Shown: piece by piece, positions 1 to 7,882 of the stretch
Layout: each line of letters opens with the position of its first letter
Numbering within the stretch: position 1 is the first letter of the stretch
Origin: Sphingomonas brevis
GTDB lineage: Bacteria > Pseudomonadota > Alphaproteobacteria > Sphingomonadales > Sphingomonadaceae
Direction of reading: 5' to 3'
DNA length: 64,000 nt
Assembly (NCBI RefSeq): GCF_023516505.1
Contig: NZ_JAMGBB010000001.1
Coordinates: 992,001 to 1,056,000 of the forward strand
Position numbers and translations under genes: made by a program
The notes under the pieces: generated by a model
The model's input: only the letters and a program-made list of their open reading frames with translations
Database searches by the model: none
What the model was told of the DNA's origin: nothing

Positions 1-146
1 GCCTCGCCACCGTCAGGGCCGCCGATCGCATCATCGTCATGGATCATGGCCGGATCGTCGAGGAAGGCGACCACGCCAGCCTCACGGCACAGGGCGGCCT
101 CTATGCCCGCTTGGCGCGCTTGCAATTCGACGGGCTTGCCGCCTGA
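1..146 (+). CDS. ABC transporter ATP-binding domain, C-terminal end (partial)
   Basis: Only the last 47 codons are present, readable in frame from base 3 to the TGA ending at 146. The text [15 protein letters not shown] followed by an H-x-x-L and GGLYARL pattern is the typical end of an ABC-type ATPase, just after the switch histidine. This ending is common in fused permease-ATPase half transporters (MsbA/HlyB-like), but the membrane part lies outside the window, so the substrate cannot be inferred. The family call is secure; the subtype is not. Confidence 0.85.
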   Translation, partial: LATVRAADRIIVMDHGRIVEEGDHASLTAQGGLYARLARLQFDGLAA

Positions 147-158
147 TATTCGATTTTT

Positions 159-192
159 CTAATGGCCAGTTTCGACCCATTGCGGTCATTAG
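159..192. repeat. Interspersed dyad repeat, copy 1
   Basis: Inverted arms CTAATGGCC and GGTCATTAG (one mismatch) enclose the core TTTCGACCCATTGC. It matches a family of about 30-bp elements seen at nine places in this window (894, 1461, 37728, 61113, 61666, 61879, 62281 and 62607 are the others). It lies between the ABC transporter gene and the next gene. Confidence 0.7.
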
Positions 193-270
193 CTCTTATG
201 TTACGGTCTCCCCATCGGGCTTGGGCAGATTGCGTTTCCACTTGCTCATTTTGACTCTCGCCGGAGTTTC

Positions 271-891
271 ATGACCGACTTCGAGTTTCTTTTCGCGCTG
301 TTCGGCCTGCTGTTTGGGCTCATCGTGGCCGAGCTGTCCATTCGATTCGCCGATGCAATCGATTCCAATCATGAAACGCCGCTTGGAATCCTGACGCCTG
401 CGCTAGCGCTCCTCTTGCTGACGGATGTTACAGGCTTCTGGTTGTGGATCTGGGCGGCAAGGAGTGTGCTCACAGTCAGCTGGCCATCGGTATTCTCCGG
501 TGTTTTCTTGGCCATGCTCTACTTCGTCGCGGCTTCGCTTGTCTTCCCGCGGACTAATCGCAAGAGGACCCATCTCGACGAGCACTATTGGTCACGAAAG
601 AGGGTAGTCGCAGCCGTGATGCTGTTTGTGAACCTGGTAGCCACGGGCGGGATGCTTACTCTGGCAGATCCTGCTTGGAACGACTGGTGGTTCTACTATT
701 ATTTTCCGAGCTACCTCCTTGCCCTTGCGGGTCTGACGTTCAGCCGTTCCCGTGGACTGGACCTTTTCTTTCTAGCCTGGGCGATTGCCGTGAATATCTC
801 GGGAGGCTTCAGCCTCCTTCCCAATTCGCAGTTTGGGGAGCAGGTGGGCCTTGCTCCCAATCCCGCTACTTATGCGGCTCCACATCACTGA
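271..891 (+). CDS. Hypothetical polytopic membrane protein
   Basis: A 206-residue protein with about six hydrophobic segments, beginning with a strongly hydrophobic stretch at residues 4-22 and ending with a short soluble tail. No catalytic or binding motif is recognisable. The ATG at 271 directly follows a GCCGGAG-containing leader that can serve as ribosome binding site. The gene stands alone, flanked on both sides by copies of the interspersed dyad repeat. I do not recognise the family; an inner-membrane location is the only inference. Confidence 0.7.
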   Translation: MTDFEFLFALFGLLFGLIVAELSIRFADAIDSNHETPLGILTPALALLLLTDVTGFWLWIWAARSVLTVSWPSVFSGVFLAMLYFVAASLVFPRTNRKRTHLDEHYWSRKRVVAAVMLFVNLVATGGMLTLADPAWNDWWFYYYFPSYLLALAGLTFSRSRGLDLFFLAWAIAVNISGGFSLLPNSQFGEQVGLAPNPATYAAPHH

Positions 892-893
892 AG

Positions 894-919
894 CGTCCGC
901 TTTCCACCCATTGCGGACT
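894..919. repeat. Interspersed dyad repeat, copy 2
   Basis: The core CGCTTTCCACCCATTGCGG is flanked by GTC and GAC; same family as the element at 159-192. It starts just after the stop codon of the membrane protein gene. Confidence 0.65.
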
Positions 920-981
920 TTTCCATTTGGGCGATACCGCAACTGGACACGGTCGCTGCTCCAGGCGTAACCCGTCCCGAC

Positions 982-1461
982 ATGATCTCGATGGATAGGC
1001 GATTTCTGTTGGTGGGAGCGATTTCTGTCGCGCTCTTGCCGCAGATTGCAAAAGGTGCCGCGCACGGTCGCTCACCTCGCATCCTTTTCGTTTGTCAGTT
1101 CGGCACCGTCAAAAGTCCGATTGCGCGTGAACTATTGAAACGCCGCGCGGCTGAACGTCGAATAGCGATTGCGGTCAGTGCGCGTGGGATTACGCCTGAA
1201 GAACATTTGCCGCCAGAATTACTCCACCGCCTGGCACAAGAAGGAATCGATCCGGCTTCTGAGCCGCTGACGAAGCTTCAACCAAGTGACATTGCTGCCG
1301 CGGATCTTGTCGTCGCCTTCGACAAGCTTCCTAGTGAATATCATCCACGCCGATTCAAGGATTGGAGTGACCTGCCGTCGATGCTGAACGACTATGGCCA
1401 CGCCAGGTCGATGCTCGATGCGCGCATCGACAAATTGCTGGATGGATTGATCGGGCGGTAA
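982..1461 (+). CDS. Exported low-molecular-weight phosphatase-like protein with Cys-x5-Lys loop
   Basis: A 159-residue protein. Residues 1-28 look like a signal peptide with a DRRFLLVG start that resembles a Tat motif; an alternative ATG at 991 would begin at MDRR. The rest has the low-molecular-weight tyrosine phosphatase/ArsC fold signature: a beta strand ILFVC, the P-loop, and late in the protein WSDLPS, corresponding to the general-acid Asp-Pro loop (here Asp-Leu-Pro). The P-loop reads CQFGTVKS, so the invariant arginine of C-x5-R is lysine. That predicts lost or altered phosphatase activity. The gene is followed by another RR-signal protein (MsrB). Fold call fairly sure; activity unknown. 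Confidence 0.7.
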   Translation: MISMDRRFLLVGAISVALLPQIAKGAAHGRSPRILFVCQFGTVKSPIARELLKRRAAERRIAIAVSARGITPEEHLPPELLHRLAQEGIDPASEPLTKLQPSDIAAADLVVAFDKLPSEYHPRRFKDWSDLPSMLNDYGHARSMLDARIDKLLDGLIGR

Positions 1462-1490
1462 GGTCCGCTCTCCACCCGTTGCGGCCATAA
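1461..1490. repeat. Interspersed dyad repeat, copy 3
   Basis: GGTCCGCTCTCCACCCGTTGC followed by GGCCATAA, a diverged copy of the 159-192 family, placed immediately downstream of the phosphatase-like gene stop codon. Confidence 0.6.
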
Positions 1491-1558
1491 CCGCCCGGCA
1501 TCGACGTCATGCCGACTTGGCAGCGGCTATTCATCTGCCCATCTATATAGGTAGCGAC

Positions 1559-2050
1559 ATGGATAACGATCGCCGCCTGTTTCTCGGCCTAGTCGGCACG
1601 ACCGCTGTCGCCGGCCCGCTTGCCTATTCATTCGGCAGCGGATCCCCAGCCGAGGCCGCTAGCTTCGAGGTGCAGCACAGCCCCGCCGATTGGCAGCGGC
1701 GCCTTGGGCCGGCCCGCTTCGGAATCCTGCGCGAGGAAGGGACGGAACGCCCCTTTACCAGCCCGTTGCTGGATGAGCATCGCAAGGGACTGTTCGCCTG
1801 CGCCGGCTGCGCGCTGCCATTGTTCAGCTCAGCGGCCAAGTTCGACAGCGGCACTGGCTGGCCGAGCTTCTGGAAAGCGCTGCCGAACTCCGTCGCTTAC
1901 CGCCGGGATTCAACTTTGGGCATGGTCCGGACCGAAGAGCATTGCCGCCGCTGCGGAGGGCATCTCGGCCATGTGTTCGATGACGGCCCGCCGCCAACCG
2001 GCAAACGCCACTGCATCAATGGCCTGTCACTGACGTTCAAGCCCGCCTGA
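1559..2050 (+). CDS. msrB: Peptide-methionine (R)-S-oxide reductase MsrB, exported
   Basis: Reduces the R epimer of methionine sulfoxide in proteins. From the ATG at 1559 the 163-residue product starts MDNDRRLFLG, a twin-arginine-like signal with a hydrophobic run, so the enzyme probably acts in the periplasm. Zinc-binding CAGC and CRRC pairs and the catalytic block RHCINGLSLTF near the C-terminus are intact. An upstream in-frame ATG at 1517 would add 14 residues and hide the signal, so 1559 is preferred. The stop codon overlaps the start of the DipZ-like gene by one base, suggesting coupled translation and a shared role: DipZ would supply reducing power across the membrane. Confidence 0.93.
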   Translation: MDNDRRLFLGLVGTTAVAGPLAYSFGSGSPAEAASFEVQHSPADWQRRLGPARFGILREEGTERPFTSPLLDEHRKGLFACAGCALPLFSSAAKFDSGTGWPSFWKALPNSVAYRRDSTLGMVRTEEHCRRCGGHLGHVFDDGPPPTGKRHCINGLSLTFKPA

Positions 2051-3753
2051 TGCTTCTCTTCCTTCTCGCCTATTTGGGCGGCATCCTGACCATCCTCAGT
2101 CCCTGCATCCTGCCGGTGCTGCCGTTCGTGTTCGCGCGAGCCGACCGTCCGTTCCTGCGCAATGGCCTGCCGTTGCTTGCGGGAATGGCGATTACCTTCG
2201 CTGGCGTAGCCACTCTGGCCGCCGTCGGCGGCGGTTGGGCGGTCGCAGCCAACAGCGCCGGGCGATGGATCGCGGTCGTCCTGCTTGGCGCCTTCGCCCT
2301 GCTGCTGATCTTCCCGCACCTCTCCGACCGCGCAATGCAGCCCTTGGTCAGGCTTGGCGACAGGCTGTCGAGGAAGGGCAGCGAGGATCGCATCGGCGGC
2401 TCGCTGCTGCTTGGCGTAGCTACCGGCCTGCTCTGGGCGCCATGCGCCGGTCCAATCCTTGGGATCATTCTTACCGGTGCGGCCCTTTCGGGCGCGAGCG
2501 CCACCACCGCCGGACTGCTGCTTGCCTATGCGCTCGGCGCCGCCACCAGCCTGGCCGGGGCCCTCCTGATTGGCGGCAAGCTGTTCGCCGCGATGAAACG
2601 CTCGATCGGTGCCGGCGAAGGCGTCCGCAAAGCGCTAGGCGTCCTGATCCTTGCCGGTGTTACGGTCATTGCGCTGGGCCTCGATACGCGCGTCCTTTCG
2701 CGCCTCTCGACGGCCCAGACCTTCGGCTTCGAACATCGTCTCGCAGGGCTGCTTGGGATGGAGGGCGAAGAGCTGACGACGCGGACCGGCGGCATGCTTC
2801 CGGTCGAGGGCGCCCTGCCCCCGCTCGACGGCGCCGTTCAGTGGCTCAATTCGCCGCCGCTGACCCGCGAGCAGCTCAAGGGCAAGGTCGTGCTGGTCGA
2901 CTTCTGGACCTATAGCTGCATCAACTGCATCCGCTCGGTGCCTTTCACCAACGCCTGGTACGACCGGTACAAGGACCAGGGCCTGGTCGTAATCGGTGTG
3001 CACGCTCCGGAGTTCGCGTTCGAGCGGGAGCCCGCAAACGTCCGCGGGGCAGTCGCCGATTTCAGAATTCGCTATCCGGTCGCGCTCGACAACAACCTCG
3101 CCATCTGGCGCGCGTTCGACAATCGCTACTGGCCCGCCCACTACCTTGCCGATGCCCAGGGACGAATTCGCTACCACCATTTTGGCGAAGGCCGGACCGA
3201 CGAAACCGAAGCGGCCATTCGAGCGCTGCTGGCCGAAAAGGGCGCCAGGCTAGGCGATGTATCGAAGGCCAGTGCGGCCGGTGCGTCCGCCGCTGCGGAT
3301 TTTGCCGCGATCCGCAGCCCGGAAACTTACGTCGGCAGCGCCCGCGCCAAATCCTTCACCTCCCCCGGCGGCTTGCGCGATGGCACCAGCGACTATCGAC
3401 TGCCCGGCAATTTCTCGCTCAACGATTGGGGGCTGGCCGGCCGCTGGACAGTTGAGCGCCAGCGTGCGGTTGCCGCGGCGCCGGGCGCGCAGATCGCGTT
3501 CCGCTTCAAGGCTCGCGACCTGCACCTTGTACTGGGTAGCAGCTCGGGCAAGCCGGTTCGTTTTCGCGTGACCATCGACGGCCAGGCTCCGGGCAATGAT
3601 CATGGCATGGATATCGATGCGTCCGGCAATGGGCAGGTCGCGGGCCAGCGGCTCTACCAGCTTGTGCGTCAGAAGGATCCAAGCCGCGAGCGGCTGTTCA
3701 CGATCGAATTTCTCGATCCCGGCGCCGAGGCCTACGCCTTCACCTTCGGGTGA
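2050..3753 (+). CDS. dipZ: DipZ-like thiol-disulfide transporter (CcdA + thioredoxin + C-terminal domain)
   Basis: A 567-residue fusion. Residues 1-215 form a CcdA-like membrane domain with the first cysteine in LSPCILPVLP and the second in WAPCAGPILG. Residues about 255-400 are a periplasmic TlpA/thioredoxin-like domain with the active site WTYSCINCIRS. Residues about 415-567 match the extra C-terminal beta domain of DipZ proteins. Such proteins move electrons from cytoplasmic thioredoxin to periplasmic targets. Its one-base overlap with an exported MsrB points to that enzyme as a partner. The symbol follows mycobacterial DipZ and is by family resemblance. Confidence 0.9.
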   Translation: MLLFLLAYLGGILTILSPCILPVLPFVFARADRPFLRNGLPLLAGMAITFAGVATLAAVGGGWAVAANSAGRWIAVVLLGAFALLLIFPHLSDRAMQPLVRLGDRLSRKGSEDRIGGSLLLGVATGLLWAPCAGPILGIILTGAALSGASATTAGLLLAYALGAATSLAGALLIGGKLFAAMKRSIGAGEGVRKALGVLILAGVTVIALGLDTRVLSRLSTAQTFGFEHRLAGLLGMEGEELTTRTGGMLPVEGALPPLDGAVQWLNSPPLTREQLKGKVVLVDFWTYSCINCIRSVPFTNAWYDRYKDQGLVVIGVHAPEFAFEREPANVRGAVADFRIRYPVALDNNLAIWRAFDNRYWPAHYLADAQGRIRYHHFGEGRTDETEAAIRALLAEKGARLGDVSKASAAGASAAADFAAIRSPETYVGSARAKSFTSPGGLRDGTSDYRLPGNFSLNDWGLAGRWTVERQRAVAAAPGAQIAFRFKARDLHLVLGSSSGKPVRFRVTIDGQAPGNDHGMDIDASGNGQVAGQRLYQLVRQKDPSRERLFTIEFLDPGAEAYAFTFG

Positions 3754-3785
3754 TCAGCAATAGCCTTCGGGAAACGCAATCCCCA

Positions 3786-4580
3786 TCAGGCAGCGAGTTC
3801 AAACGCGTCCGGTTCCCGATCGCACGCCTCGCGCCATTGCTGGCGGCGGCGCTGGCGCAAATATTGTTGCAGCGCGTAGAAATGCTGCGCGGGGTTTGCC
3901 GTGAACGACGCTGGCAGCGCGGCGTCAGTCCTGAGATCGCGCTCGACCGGCGCCGCGCCCCGCCGTCGATCCCTCGCCGCCTGCCTGGCCAATGCCTTGT
4001 CGCCGAGCAGCCGATTGGCCGCGCGACAGAGGCCGGTTGCGCCGATCGCAGCCCACGCCGTCGCGAGCTGGACATGATCGACCGCGGCATTCGCCAGTTC
4101 TTCGGCCTGGTCAGCCAACGCCAGTTGCTCTTCGAGAGGCAGCGCTGACCCGGCCCGGCGAGCGGCATGACAGCGTTCAAGCAGCTCGACCATGACCGGA
4201 TCAAGACGGGTCGCGACGTCTTCGCGCAATGCCTGCGTGGCCGTCGTTCGATAGGCCAGATAGGCGGCGATGGCGCGCAATCTCGCGGCCTCACCCATTG
4301 CATCAGCCAGATGCTCGATTGCGGCCTCGGCTTCGGCCCTGCGAAAAGTAGCCCAACCCCAACGATCGAGCCGCCGTCGCAAAACGGCGATGCCTGCCGC
4401 GATGCGCAACGCACGGCGTGCCTCGGCCAGCGCCCAGAGGTGGTTTCCACGCGAATGATCGAACAGGTGATGCAACATGATCGCTCGTTGCGCGTGATCG
4501 GCCGGCCGCCCGGCCAGCGCCGTTACTTCTTCGTCGAGCTGCTCGATCAGTCCCTGGCGGTGAGCGGCGATGATGTCCAT
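3786..4580 (-). CDS. Hypothetical alpha-helical protein
   Basis: A 264-residue, Ala/Arg/Leu-rich, almost certainly all-helical soluble protein without signal peptide or membrane segment. It converges on the DipZ-like gene with a 32-bp gap. The composition and the regular spacing of small residues suggest helical repeats, but I see no motif that names a function. The ATG start at 4580 has no strong ribosome binding site. Confidence 0.6.
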   Translation of the reverse strand: MDIIAAHRQGLIEQLDEEVTALAGRPADHAQRAIMLHHLFDHSRGNHLWALAEARRALRIAAGIAVLRRRLDRWGWATFRRAEAEAAIEHLADAMGEAARLRAIAAYLAYRTTATQALREDVATRLDPVMVELLERCHAARRAGSALPLEEQLALADQAEELANAAVDHVQLATAWAAIGATGLCRAANRLLGDKALARQAARDRRRGAAPVERDLRTDAALPASFTANPAQHFYALQQYLRQRRRQQWREACDREPDAFELAA

Positions 4581-4650
4581 TCGCGAAGGCCTAGGGTCCG
4601 ACCTGTTGAAAAGCGGTTACGAGGAATTTTAGAAAGTCTCGGAGCCCGAC

Positions 4651-4680
4651 AAGAAAAGGGCGGCCCCAGCGGGACCGCCC
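4651..4680 (-). terminator. Rho-independent terminator of the tonB-exb operon
   Basis: Read on the minus strand: GGGCGGTCCC, loop GCT, GGGGCCGCCC, then TTTTCTT. This gives a 10-bp GC stem with one G-U pair and a T-rich tail, 26 bases after the last exbD stop codon. Confidence 0.88.
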
Positions 4681-4705
4681 TCATTCGTTCGAGGTCGTTT
4701 AAGAC

Positions 4706-5140
4706 CTAGAAGACCGTCATATAGGCTTCGTTGCCGACGAAGCCCATCTTGCTGACCTTGGCCTGCTTGGTCACCGCCAGCACCTCGTCGACCAGCTCGT
4801 AGCGCGCATCCGGCTCGGGCTGGAGGTGAAGCTCGGGAATTGGATCCATCTGCTGGGTGACGTCCAGGAACTGGCGCAATTGCGTCAGGTTCACCGGAGA
4901 ACCGTTCCACAACACCGCGCCGGCCGCGGTCACGACGACCTTGTTCTTGACCGGGTCGATCGGCGGCGGCGGCTGGTCGCTCTGGTTTTGCGGCAAGTCC
5001 AGCTTCACCGCGTGGCTCTGCGGCGGGATGGTAATGATGAACATGATGAGTAGCACCAGCATGACGTCGATGAGCGGCGTCGTGTTGATATCCATCATCG
5101 GCTCGCCAGATTCGTTCGAGCCAGTGGTTTGCATCGCCAT
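4706..5140 (-). CDS. exbD: ExbD/TolR-family biopolymer transport protein (second copy)
   Basis: A 144-residue one-pass inner-membrane protein with the ExbD signature DINTTPLIDVMLVLLI; the Asp after PLI is the proton-carrying residue. A periplasmic domain follows. It is last in a tonB-exbB-exbD-exbD operon, 19 bases after the first exbD, and is followed by a strong terminator. With ExbB and TonB it uses the proton gradient to energise outer-membrane TonB-dependent receptors. The two ExbD copies differ in their periplasmic domains and may form a mixed dimer. Confidence 0.95.
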   Translation of the reverse strand: MAMQTTGSNESGEPMMDINTTPLIDVMLVLLIMFIITIPPQSHAVKLDLPQNQSDQPPPPIDPVKNKVVVTAAGAVLWNGSPVNLTQLRQFLDVTQQMDPIPELHLQPEPDARYELVDEVLAVTKQAKVSKMGFVGNEAYMTVF

Positions 5141-5159
5141 GGTTGGCTAGCTCCTTAAC

Positions 5160-5651
5160 TTACAGTCGCTCGACATGTCCGCCGGGGGGCGGCTGCGAGA
5201 TGAAACCGACGCGCTGGAAGCCGGCGCGCTGCATCGCGAACACAGTGCCGCCAATGCATTTGTACGGCGTATTGATGTCGCCGCGGATATGCACTTCCGG
5301 CATGTTTTCTTCGTTGATGTTCTCGACACCGCCGACCCGCTTGATCTGCTCTTCCAGAGCCTTGACGGCGCGGTCCAGCAGCTCCTCATTGGTGACCCGC
5401 GTCAGGTTCCAATAGACTTCGCACGATCCGCCAGGTCCGCCACGCACTGTCAGAGAAACATTCTCCGGCTTGGTTTCGGTCGGCTCGTTGCGAACTTCGG
5501 GCAGAGTGATCGGCACCGACTGGATCACCACCGGAACCGTAATCAGGAAGATGATCAGCAGAACCAACATCACGTCGACGAGCGGCGTGGTGTTGATATC
5601 CGACATGGGGACGTCTTCGCCCGAGTCGTGTTCGCCAACTTGCATTGCCAT
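5160..5651 (-). CDS. exbD: ExbD/TolR-family biopolymer transport protein (first copy)
   Basis: A 163-residue protein from the ATG at 5651, which has AAGGAA nine bases upstream; a start at 5675 would add eight charged residues with no better signal. It holds the same DINTTPLVDVMLVLLI membrane segment with the functional Asp, then a periplasmic domain of about 110 residues. It lies between exbB and the second exbD in the operon and is part of the proton channel that drives TonB. Confidence 0.95.
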   Translation of the reverse strand: MAMQVGEHDSGEDVPMSDINTTPLVDVMLVLLIIFLITVPVVIQSVPITLPEVRNEPTETKPENVSLTVRGGPGGSCEVYWNLTRVTNEELLDRAVKALEEQIKRVGGVENINEENMPEVHIRGDINTPYKCIGGTVFAMQRAGFQRVGFISQPPPGGHVERL

Positions 5652-5723
5652 GTGGCGCGATTCCTTTTCGTTCAACTCACTCCGGGCCGGCCGCGATCGC
5701 CGCCGGCCCGGGAAACGGTCCGC

Positions 5724-6503
5724 TTAGCGCGCCGTCGGCGCAGCCGGGGCCGGCTTCGCGGCCTGGGCGGGCTGCTTCGGGGTTGCCAACACCGGCTTCA
5801 CCGCGCCGTTCGACATGATGTAGCCGTGGACGTCGTTGGTGAAGGCGGCAAGGTCTTCCGAGATCGACTTGTTGCGGCGGATCAGCCAGTTGTAGGCGAG
5901 CACCGCGGGAACCGCGACGACCAGGCCGAGAGCGGTCATGATCAGCGCTTCGCCGACCGGGCCGGCGACGGTCGAAATCGATGCCTGGCCCGACGCACCG
6001 ATCTTGATCAGCGCGCGGTAGATGCCGATGACGGTACCGAACAGGCCGATGAACGGCGCGGTCGAACCGACGGTGGCGAGGAAGGCGAGGCCTTCACCGA
6101 GGCGATTGGTGATCGCACCCTGCGAGCGGGTCAGCGAGTTGGCCATCCAGTCATGCTGGTCGATCGGGTCGGTCAGCTTGCTGTGCTGGTCCTGCGCGAT
6201 GAGGGCGTCCTCGACGATCGCGCGATAGGCGCTCCGCTGCTCAAGCTTATTGGCCGCCTCACGCAGGTTCGACGAGTTCCAGAAGCTGGCGCGGACCTTG
6301 TTGGCCTGGCTCATGATCTTCTGCTGCTGAAGCAGCTTGGTGAAGAGGATGTAGAAGCTGAAAATCGACATCGCGACCAGGATGATGAAAACGGTCCACG
6401 AAATCAGGCCGCCTTCCTGCAGGGCCTGCAGCAGGCCGTAAGGATTATCACCGGCGGGGGCGGGGGCCGCAGCCGCAGCGAGCAAGAGAGTGGGAGCTGC
6501 CAT
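5724..6503 (-). CDS. exbB: ExbB/TolQ/MotA-family proton channel protein
   Basis: A 259-residue inner-membrane protein with three hydrophobic segments (about residues 30-55, 145-170 and 185-210) and the MotA/TolQ/ExbB pattern TAPFIGLFGTVIGIYRAL. The N-terminus carries an Ala/Pro-rich leader and the C-terminus a Pro/Ala-rich tail. It forms the pentameric channel around the ExbD dimer. It is second in the tonB operon. Confidence 0.95.
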   Translation of the reverse strand: MAAPTLLLAAAAAPAPAGDNPYGLLQALQEGGLISWTVFIILVAMSIFSFYILFTKLLQQQKIMSQANKVRASFWNSSNLREAANKLEQRSAYRAIVEDALIAQDQHSKLTDPIDQHDWMANSLTRSQGAITNRLGEGLAFLATVGSTAPFIGLFGTVIGIYRALIKIGASGQASISTVAGPVGEALIMTALGLVVAVPAVLAYNWLIRRNKSISEDLAAFTNDVHGYIMSNGAVKPVLATPKQPAQAAKPAPAAPTAR

Positions 6504-6553
6504 ATGTTTAACTTTCCTGTGTTGAATTCTTGGGTTTTGTTCAGTCGATGAAT

Positions 6554-7246
6554 TTATTCTTCGGGTAGCACCCAGCGAATCCGGGTGGTATCACTGCCGG
6601 TCGTCGGATTGCCCGAGCTATCCTTGGCCGGCGAGTAACGCGCCCGCCGCTTGATGATGTTGCAGGTCGCGGAGTCCAGCGAGGACGAGCCCGACGACGA
6701 AGTCACCGTGCAGTCGGCAACGCGTCCGTCCGGCCCGATGCTCAGGCGAACGGCGGTCGTCCCCTGTTCTTCGTTACGGATAGCGGACTGCGGATAATCA
6801 TCGGTCGAAAATAGCGAAGGCAGGTTGCCCTTGGCCTTCGCCGCCTGCGAAATGACCGGCGGGCAGGCCTGTGCGATGGCGACCGTCATGCCGCCCGGGC
6901 ACGATTTGGTCGTCGGCGCTTCGGCCCGCGGAGTGATTACCACCGGGCTGATGTTCGGCGTGGTGACCAACGCGGGGGCCGGCGAGTCGATCTTGATGAT
7001 CGACGGCGGCGCCACGATCTGCGGCGGCGGCGGCGTATTCTGGTCGGGCGGGGGCGGCGGCTCCTCCGGCGGGGGCGGCGGCTCTTCCTCCACGTCAAAT
7101 GTCTTGAGGTCCTCAGCCGCTTTCTTGATGACGTTATAGGCCAGGCCAGTCACCAATGCGTAGCCAAGGGCAATGTGGATGAGCGCCACGATGATGATCG
7201 CCGCGGTGCGGTTGGAGCTCATCTGGTTGCGTCTTGCGTAGGACAT
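6554..7246 (-). CDS. tonB: TonB energy transducer
   Basis: About 230 residues from the ATG at 7246 (MSYARRN), preferred over 7279 because the extra residues look unrelated; GAGGAG lies 12 bases upstream. Order: one N-terminal membrane anchor (AAIIIVALIHIALGYALV), a Pro/Glu-rich spanner with repeats of PPPPEE type, and a C-terminal TonB domain containing YPQSAIRNEEQGTT and the RVADCTVTSSSGSS strand. Unusually the C-terminal domain carries two cysteines, and two more flank residue 145. First gene of the operon, which feeds outer-membrane receptors for iron complexes and other substrates. Confidence 0.93.
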   Translation of the reverse strand: MSYARRNQMSSNRTAAIIIVALIHIALGYALVTGLAYNVIKKAAEDLKTFDVEEEPPPPPEEPPPPPDQNTPPPPQIVAPPSIIKIDSPAPALVTTPNISPVVITPRAEAPTTKSCPGGMTVAIAQACPPVISQAAKAKGNLPSLFSTDDYPQSAIRNEEQGTTAVRLSIGPDGRVADCTVTSSSGSSSLDSATCNIIKRRARYSPAKDSSGNPTTGSDTTRIRWVLPEE

Positions 7247-7456
7247 TAAGCCGCAAATCTCCTCGATAGTCGAATTCACGACTTCCCGGAGACTGCGTGT
7301 TGAACGCTACCCGAGCTGTCGTGAAACTACCAATGTACTAACATATCATTGGCAGATACGGGCCACCCTTAATGAAGCGATAATGGTGGTGCAACGAATT
7401 TTGTTCCGATTGCGGCAAGGAGCGCGCGAAATCGAGGCGCCCCGGCGGACTTTCCG

Positions 7457-7882
7457 CTACGGATTGGAGGCTTCTTGAGGGAAAGAAGCTATTTCCACTC
7501 CCACTCCTTGAGCATCCTCGTAAATGTCCGGCTTGACGCTCTTGATCCGTAGGGCCCTTACGCCGCGATAGGCAGCGACGCGGTCGAAGATGGCATGCAC
7601 CAGCGTTTCCTGCAGATTATAGCGCCGCTCCTTGGCAATCCGGATGACCTCGGTCCGCAGATAATCATAATTCCATGCGGATTGGTGATCATCATCGGCG
7701 GGAGGCTCGACGTCTTCCAGCCATAGTTCGACCGTGATCAGAAGGCGCTGCGGCACTCCGACCTCGAACTCGTGAAAGCCAATATCGGTCATCACCTCGA
7801 GCGAATCGAGCAGGATCCGGCTTTGCCGAATCTTGAGATGGGACGGGATCATTCCCTGAAGTTTGACTGCTTCGTCGGTCAT
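7457..7882 (-). CDS. folB: Dihydroneopterin aldolase family protein
   Basis: A 141-residue protein of the FolB fold: the strands LLDSLEVMTDIGFHEFEVGVP and VHAIFDRVAAYRG-type helix match the pterin-binding tunnelling fold, and the usual length is about 120. It would cleave dihydroneopterin to 6-hydroxymethyl-dihydropterin in folate synthesis. Its start overlaps the stop of the upstream reductase by four bases (ATGA), so the two are co-translated. The N-terminus is extended by about 15 residues over the minimal fold. Confidence 0.85.
   Translation of the reverse strand: MTDEAVKLQGMIPSHLKIRQSRILLDSLEVMTDIGFHEFEVGVPQRLLITVELWLEDVEPPADDDHQSAWNYDYLRTEVIRIAKERRYNLQETLVHAIFDRVAAYRGVRALRIKSVKPDIYEDAQGVGVEIASFPQEASNP

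Noticed and set aside
5175-6551. 458-codon plus-strand frame across the exb genes
   Set aside because: Arg/Asp-rich translation typical of antisense to exbB and exbD; the opposite strand gives complete known proteins.
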